DNA of 64,000 nucleotides. It comes from Roseomonas nitratireducens (GTDB lineage: Bacteria > Pseudomonadota > Alphaproteobacteria > Acetobacterales > Acetobacteraceae). The first letter of the stretch is position 1. Each line of letters starts with the position of its first letter. This document shows positions 61,220 to 64,000 of the stretch, piece by piece. A program made the position numbers and the translations under genes. Below the pieces are notes generated by a model. That model had not been told where the DNA came from and did no database searches. It was given only the letters and a program-made list of their open reading frames with translations. Location of the stretch: assembly GCF_017813355.1 (NCBI RefSeq), contig NZ_JAGIYZ010000016.1:1-64000 (forward strand), in the 5' to 3' direction.

Positions 61220-62601
61220 AGCGCGTCCCCGATCAGCCAGGCCAGCAGCGCGTCGAGCCCCAGATGCGGCACGCCCGACCCTCCGGCGGGGTCGAGCCGC
61301 GGCGGCTGGAAGTCCGGCATGCGGAAGAATCCTGCATCCCAGAAGGCGGGTTCGGGCGGCTTCATGGGCACCTCCCCCGGATAGATGGTGGCGCCCTGCC
61401 CGCCGTTCAAAAGCAGGCCGCGCACGGCGGCGAGCGCCTGGCCTTCCAGCGTCGCGACCGCGTCCTCGGTGCAGCGGATGGCGGCGACGGCGTGGCAGGT
61501 CGTGACCGCGCCCGAGGCTTCCGCCCGCCCCCGCGCGCCGAGCGCGATGTGGTCGAGCAGCGCCGCCAGCGCATCCCGCGCGCGCGTCGGCACGTGGTCC
61601 GCCTTGGTCGCGGCGAAGGCGACGCGCCCCGGTGCGGCGCCGAGCAGCCGTTCGAGCCAGGAGGCGCCGGAGATCACCTCGGCCACGGCGGCGAGCGCCT
61701 CGGCGGTGTCGCGGAAGGCGGCTTCGCCGGCATGCAGCGCGCCAAGCACGTCGACGAGCACCACCTGGCGGTGGAAGCGCGAGAAGAAGGGGTCGAGGAA
61801 GGTCGCGCGCTGGTCGTCCAGATAGGCCGCGTAGCGCCGCGCGCAGAGATCCGCGAGCCCGCCGCGCGCCCCCGCCGGCAGCGGGAAGAACCACAGCAGC
61901 GGCGCATCCCCGCGCGGCCCCGGGTTGAGGAAGCGCCCGGGCTGGAGGAAGCGCAGCCCATGCGTGTCCCGGCAGGCGCGCAGCATGTCGCGGTAGAGCG
62001 TGTGCCCGCGCTTGGCCAGCGCATCCTCGGCCGGCGCGCCCGCCGGCAGCGCGTCGAGGAAGGCGAGGAACTCAGTAGTCGCGGCAGCCGGCCAGGCGCG
62101 GAGCCGCGCCAGCGTCGCGGCCGACCACGTCGCGAAATCCTGGCGCAGCAGCGGCAGGTCGAGCAGCCATTCGCCGGGATAGTCGATCAGGTCGAGCGTG
62201 ACGCGCCGTTCCGGCAGCAACCCGCCGAGGGAGGTGCGTCGCTCCACGTCGATCGCGATGGACAGCGTCGAGAAATCCTCGGTCCGCTCCGGCCAACGCG
62301 GCGGGTCGGCGGCAAGGGCGGCGAGATGCGCCTCGGGGTCGAAGCGCGGCACCGTCTCCGTCCCCGCGGGCTCGATGAAGACGCGGCGGATGCGCCCGCC
62401 GGCGGCTTCCGACAGCGCGGGCAGCGTGCGCGCGCCGCGCCCGGCGGCGAGCAGGTTGGCGACGAGCGAGGTGAGGAAGACCGTCTTGCCCGCGCGCGAA
62501 AGCCCGGTGACCGCGAGGCGGATGCGCTCGCGGCCGACCAGGGCGCGCGCGGCATCCTCGGTGGTGTCGAGAAGGCCGCGCAGCAGCGCGAGCGGGTCCA
62601 T
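61216..62601 (-). CDS. YcjX family GTPase-like protein (DUF463)
   Basis: The 461-aa protein has the P-loop LAVTGLSRAGKTVFLTSLVA (about 29-48), LDLIDYPGEWLLDLPLLRQD (Walker B-like, DYPGEW) and KADHVPTRARD-type guanine-specificity region, as in YcjX. Crystal and genomic studies place YcjX with stress-related GTPases; its role is not settled. It precedes ycjF (coupled) and follows gloA by 14 bases. The full length matches the family. Confidence 0.9.
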   Translation of the reverse strand: MDPLALLRGLLDTTEDAARALVGRERIRLAVTGLSRAGKTVFLTSLVANLLAAGRGARTLPALSEAAGGRIRRVFIEPAGTETVPRFDPEAHLAALAADPPRWPERTEDFSTLSIAIDVERRTSLGGLLPERRVTLDLIDYPGEWLLDLPLLRQDFATWSAATLARLRAWPAAATTEFLAFLDALPAGAPAEDALAKRGHTLYRDMLRACRDTHGLRFLQPGRFLNPGPRGDAPLLWFFPLPAGARGGLADLCARRYAAYLDDQRATFLDPFFSRFHRQVVLVDVLGALHAGEAAFRDTAEALAAVAEVISGASWLERLLGAAPGRVAFAATKADHVPTRARDALAALLDHIALGARGRAEASGAVTTCHAVAAIRCTEDAVATLEGQALAAVRGLLLNGGQGATIYPGEVPMKPPEPAFWDAGFFRMPDFQPPRLDPAGGSGVPHLGLDALLAWLIGDAL

Positions 62602-62615
62602 CGCCCCGCGCGCGG

Positions 62616-63017
62616 TCAGGACATGCGCTGGATCAGCTCGATCTTGTAGCCGTCCGGGTCTTCCACGAAGGCGATGATGGTGGTGCCGAACTTCACCGGC
62701 CCCGCTTCGCGCGTGACCTTCCCGCCGCCGGCGCGCACCGCCTCGCAGGCCGCGGCCACGTCCGGCACGCCGACCGCGAGGTGGCCGAAGGCGTTGCCCT
62801 GCTCGTACTTCTCGACGCCGTAGTTGTAGGTCAGCTCGATCTCGCCCTGGCCTTCGGCGTTGCCCGTGCCGTAGCCGAGGAAGGCGAGCGTGTACTTGCC
62901 GTCCGGCACGTCGCGCCGGCGAAGTTCCTTCATGCCGAGCAGCTTGGTGTAGAAGGCGATGGAGCGGTCGAGGTTCCCCACGCGGATCATGGTGTGCAGG
63001 AAGCGGCCTTGGGTCAT
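62616..63017 (-). CDS. gloA: Lactoylglutathione lyase (glyoxalase I)
   Basis: The 133-aa protein has the vicinal-oxygen-chelate fold: [20 protein letters not shown] (metal His), [40 protein letters not shown] with [10 protein letters not shown], and [12 protein letters not shown] (metal Glu). It converts the methylglyoxal-glutathione adduct to lactoylglutathione. The ATG at 63017 overlaps the lpxI stop by four bases. Length is normal for GloA. Confidence 0.95.
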   Translation of the reverse strand: MTQGRFLHTMIRVGNLDRSIAFYTKLLGMKELRRRDVPDGKYTLAFLGYGTGNAEGQGEIELTYNYGVEKYEQGNAFGHLAVGVPDVAAACEAVRAGGGKVTREAGPVKFGTTIIAFVEDPDGYKIELIQRMS

Positions 63018-63868
63018 TGCGGTGTTCCTTCCGTGAACTGGCCGGGATCGAAGGCGAGCAGGAAGATGCCCGCCGCCTCCGCCCGCGCGATGGTGGCCTC
63101 GCGTTCCAGGAGAATGGTGGCGCCGGCCTCGAAGGCCAAGCCGCGCAGCCCGGCCGCGGCCGCGTTCTCGACCGTGCGCGGCCCGACCGTGGGCAGGTCG
63201 GCCAGCTTCGATTGGCCAGGCTTCAGCGCCTTGACCAGCACGCCGCCGGGGCCCTCGCGGCCGAGCGTGCCGGCGCGGGCGAGCATGGCGTCGGTGCCCT
63301 CGATCGCCTCGACCGCCAGCACCAGCCCCTGCTGCACGACGCAGCCCTGACCGACATCGACGGCGCCCAGCGCCCGGCACACCGCAAGGCCGCGCGCGAT
63401 ATCGGCGCGCGCGAGATCGTCCGGCGCCGGCCCCGCCAGCAGTGCGGCCGGCGGCAGCAGCCCGGCGAGGACTTGGTGCGCGCCGACCACCTCGAACCCG
63501 TCCTCGGCCAGCACCTTCATGGCCGCGCGCAGGATCGAATCATCGCCCGAGAAGGCCGCCTTGCCGATGCGCGCGAGCAGCTTCATCCCCGCCGCATCCG
63601 GCCGCAGGGACAGCAGGGAGGGCCGCGCCACGGTGCCGGCCAGCACGACCTGCCGGACGCCATGGCCCTTCAGCCATTCCAGCATCGTCGCCGCCATGCC
63701 CCAGCGGAAGGAGCGTGAAGCGTGCGCGGCGAAGGCCGCCGCATCGCCATGGCCGTCGAGCACGGCCACGACCACGGGGCGGCCGGCGGCGGCGACGGCC
63801 TCGGCGACCCGCACCGGCAGGCCGCCGCCGCCGGCGATGATGCCGAGCGGGCCTTCCGGAAGGGTCAC
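63014..63868 (-). CDS. lpxI: UDP-2,3-diacylglucosamine diphosphatase LpxI
   Basis: The 284-aa enzyme hydrolyses UDP-2,3-diacylglucosamine to lipid X in lipid A synthesis, replacing LpxH in alphaproteobacteria. Family features are [73 protein letters not shown] and the C-terminal [17 protein letters not shown]. The GTG start at 63868 overlaps the upstream lpxA stop (GTGA). The order lpxA-lpxI is typical. Confidence 0.94.
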   Translation of the reverse strand: MTLPEGPLGIIAGGGGLPVRVAEAVAAAGRPVVVAVLDGHGDAAAFAAHASRSFRWGMAATMLEWLKGHGVRQVVLAGTVARPSLLSLRPDAAGMKLLARIGKAAFSGDDSILRAAMKVLAEDGFEVVGAHQVLAGLLPPAALLAGPAPDDLARADIARGLAVCRALGAVDVGQGCVVQQGLVLAVEAIEGTDAMLARAGTLGREGPGGVLVKALKPGQSKLADLPTVGPRTVENAAAAGLRGLAFEAGATILLEREATIARAEAAGIFLLAFDPGQFTEGTPQ

Positions 63869-64000
63869 GCGCCCTCCCCGTTCTCCTCGTCGGAGCCGCC
63901 GAGCTCGGGGGCGGCCATGCGGCCCGGACGCACGAGCTGGCGCCGCCGCGTGCGGTCGCGCACGAACGCGATCACTTCCATGACCAGCGGTTCGCCGGCG
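63865..64000 (-). CDS. lpxA: Acyl-ACP--UDP-N-acetylglucosamine O-acyltransferase, C-terminal end
   Basis: Only the last 44 codons are in the window: GEPLVMEVIAFVRDRTRRRQ, then a tail ending EENGEGA. The 'PLV.EV..F.R...RR' ending fits the C-terminal helical part of alphaproteobacterial LpxA, and lpxI directly downstream (GTGA overlap) supports it. LpxA carries out the first step of lipid A synthesis. The rest lies to the right of the window. The acidic tail after the helix is longer than usual. Confidence 0.72.
   Translation of the reverse strand, partial: AGEPLVMEVIAFVRDRTRRRQLVRPGRMAAPELGGSDEENGEGA

Noticed and set aside
1-64000. CRISPR arrays, tRNA or rRNA genes, complete insertion sequences, prophage genes
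   Set aside because: None seen. The only transposase-like gene (19116-19676) lacks a catalytic domain and terminal repeats.

Overview
The window is a very GC-rich chromosomal segment from an alphaproteobacterium. The best fit is the Acetobacteraceae, near Roseomonas. I infer this from the gene families, the fused cysNC, the GAAC-N7-GAAC LexA operator, the two Bug-type substrate-binding proteins, and the order lpxA-lpxI next to gloA and ycjX-ycjF. I see no tRNA, rRNA, CRISPR array, prophage or complete insertion sequence. Genes are densely packed, and many neighbours overlap by 1 to 4 bases.

Layout. 1-6.4 kb: fragments of a histone-deacetylase-like gene and a rodZ-like gene that meet at one point, then a nitronate monooxygenase, lysC, ubiG, an outer-membrane beta-barrel protein, a DUF1178 protein and grxC, with an isolated CIRCE operator. 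6.4-14.1 kb: comF, a four-rhodanese protein, an NDUFAF5-like methyltransferase, map, radC, a secreted S1C protease, a lipoprotein and a TerC-family membrane protein. 14.2-22.5 kb: purine synthesis (purB, purC, purS, purQ, purL) with bolA and a monothiol glutaredoxin at its end. Two unusual genes sit inside it: a 72-aa membrane protein between purS and purQ, and a free-standing DUF4096 (IS5-type) protein between purQ and purL with its own promoter. 22.6-36.2 kb: recQ, a radical SAM protein, Hsp20, cydDC, a PuuE-like deacetylase, a lipocalin, a secreted protein made of four PPC-like repeats, a GNAT enzyme, an SDR, a thioesterase and cysQ. 36.3-43.7 kb: cysD-cysNC (sulfate activation, divergent from cysQ), two uncharacterised glycan-related proteins, an amine oxidase-like flavoprotein, an EamA transporter and a cysteine dioxygenase-like protein. 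44.2-51.2 kb: rpsD, a family 2 glycosyltransferase, lexA, comEC, gltX and a WapI-like protein. 51.2-60.3 kb: catabolic and accessory genes (two Bug proteins, an enolase-superfamily enzyme, an isopropylmalate dehydrogenase-like enzyme, an SDR, a flavin monooxygenase, an amidohydrolase) and a FliJ-like protein. 60.3-64 kb: ycjF, ycjX, gloA, lpxI and the end of lpxA.

How the genes work together. purC-S-Q-L with purB covers a large part of IMP/AMP synthesis. cysQ/cysD/cysNC form a sulfate-activation unit in which CysQ removes PAP. CydDC, the glutaredoxins and BolA suggest thiol and Fe-S homeostasis. The 52-60 kb block looks like small-acid or aromatic catabolism with periplasmic substrate capture.

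Most noteworthy observations: the double-truncation junction at about position 100-115; the CIRCE element upstream of a DUF1178 gene instead of groESL; a hairpin that holds the Shine-Dalgarno sequence of the outer-membrane protein gene; the probably leaderless DUF4096 gene in the purine cluster; a dispersed nested-palindrome repeat (49.3 and 57.0 kb), one copy of which encodes the C-terminus and stop codon of an SDR; and the four-repeat acidic PPC protein. No single locus stands out as a clearly new multi-gene system.
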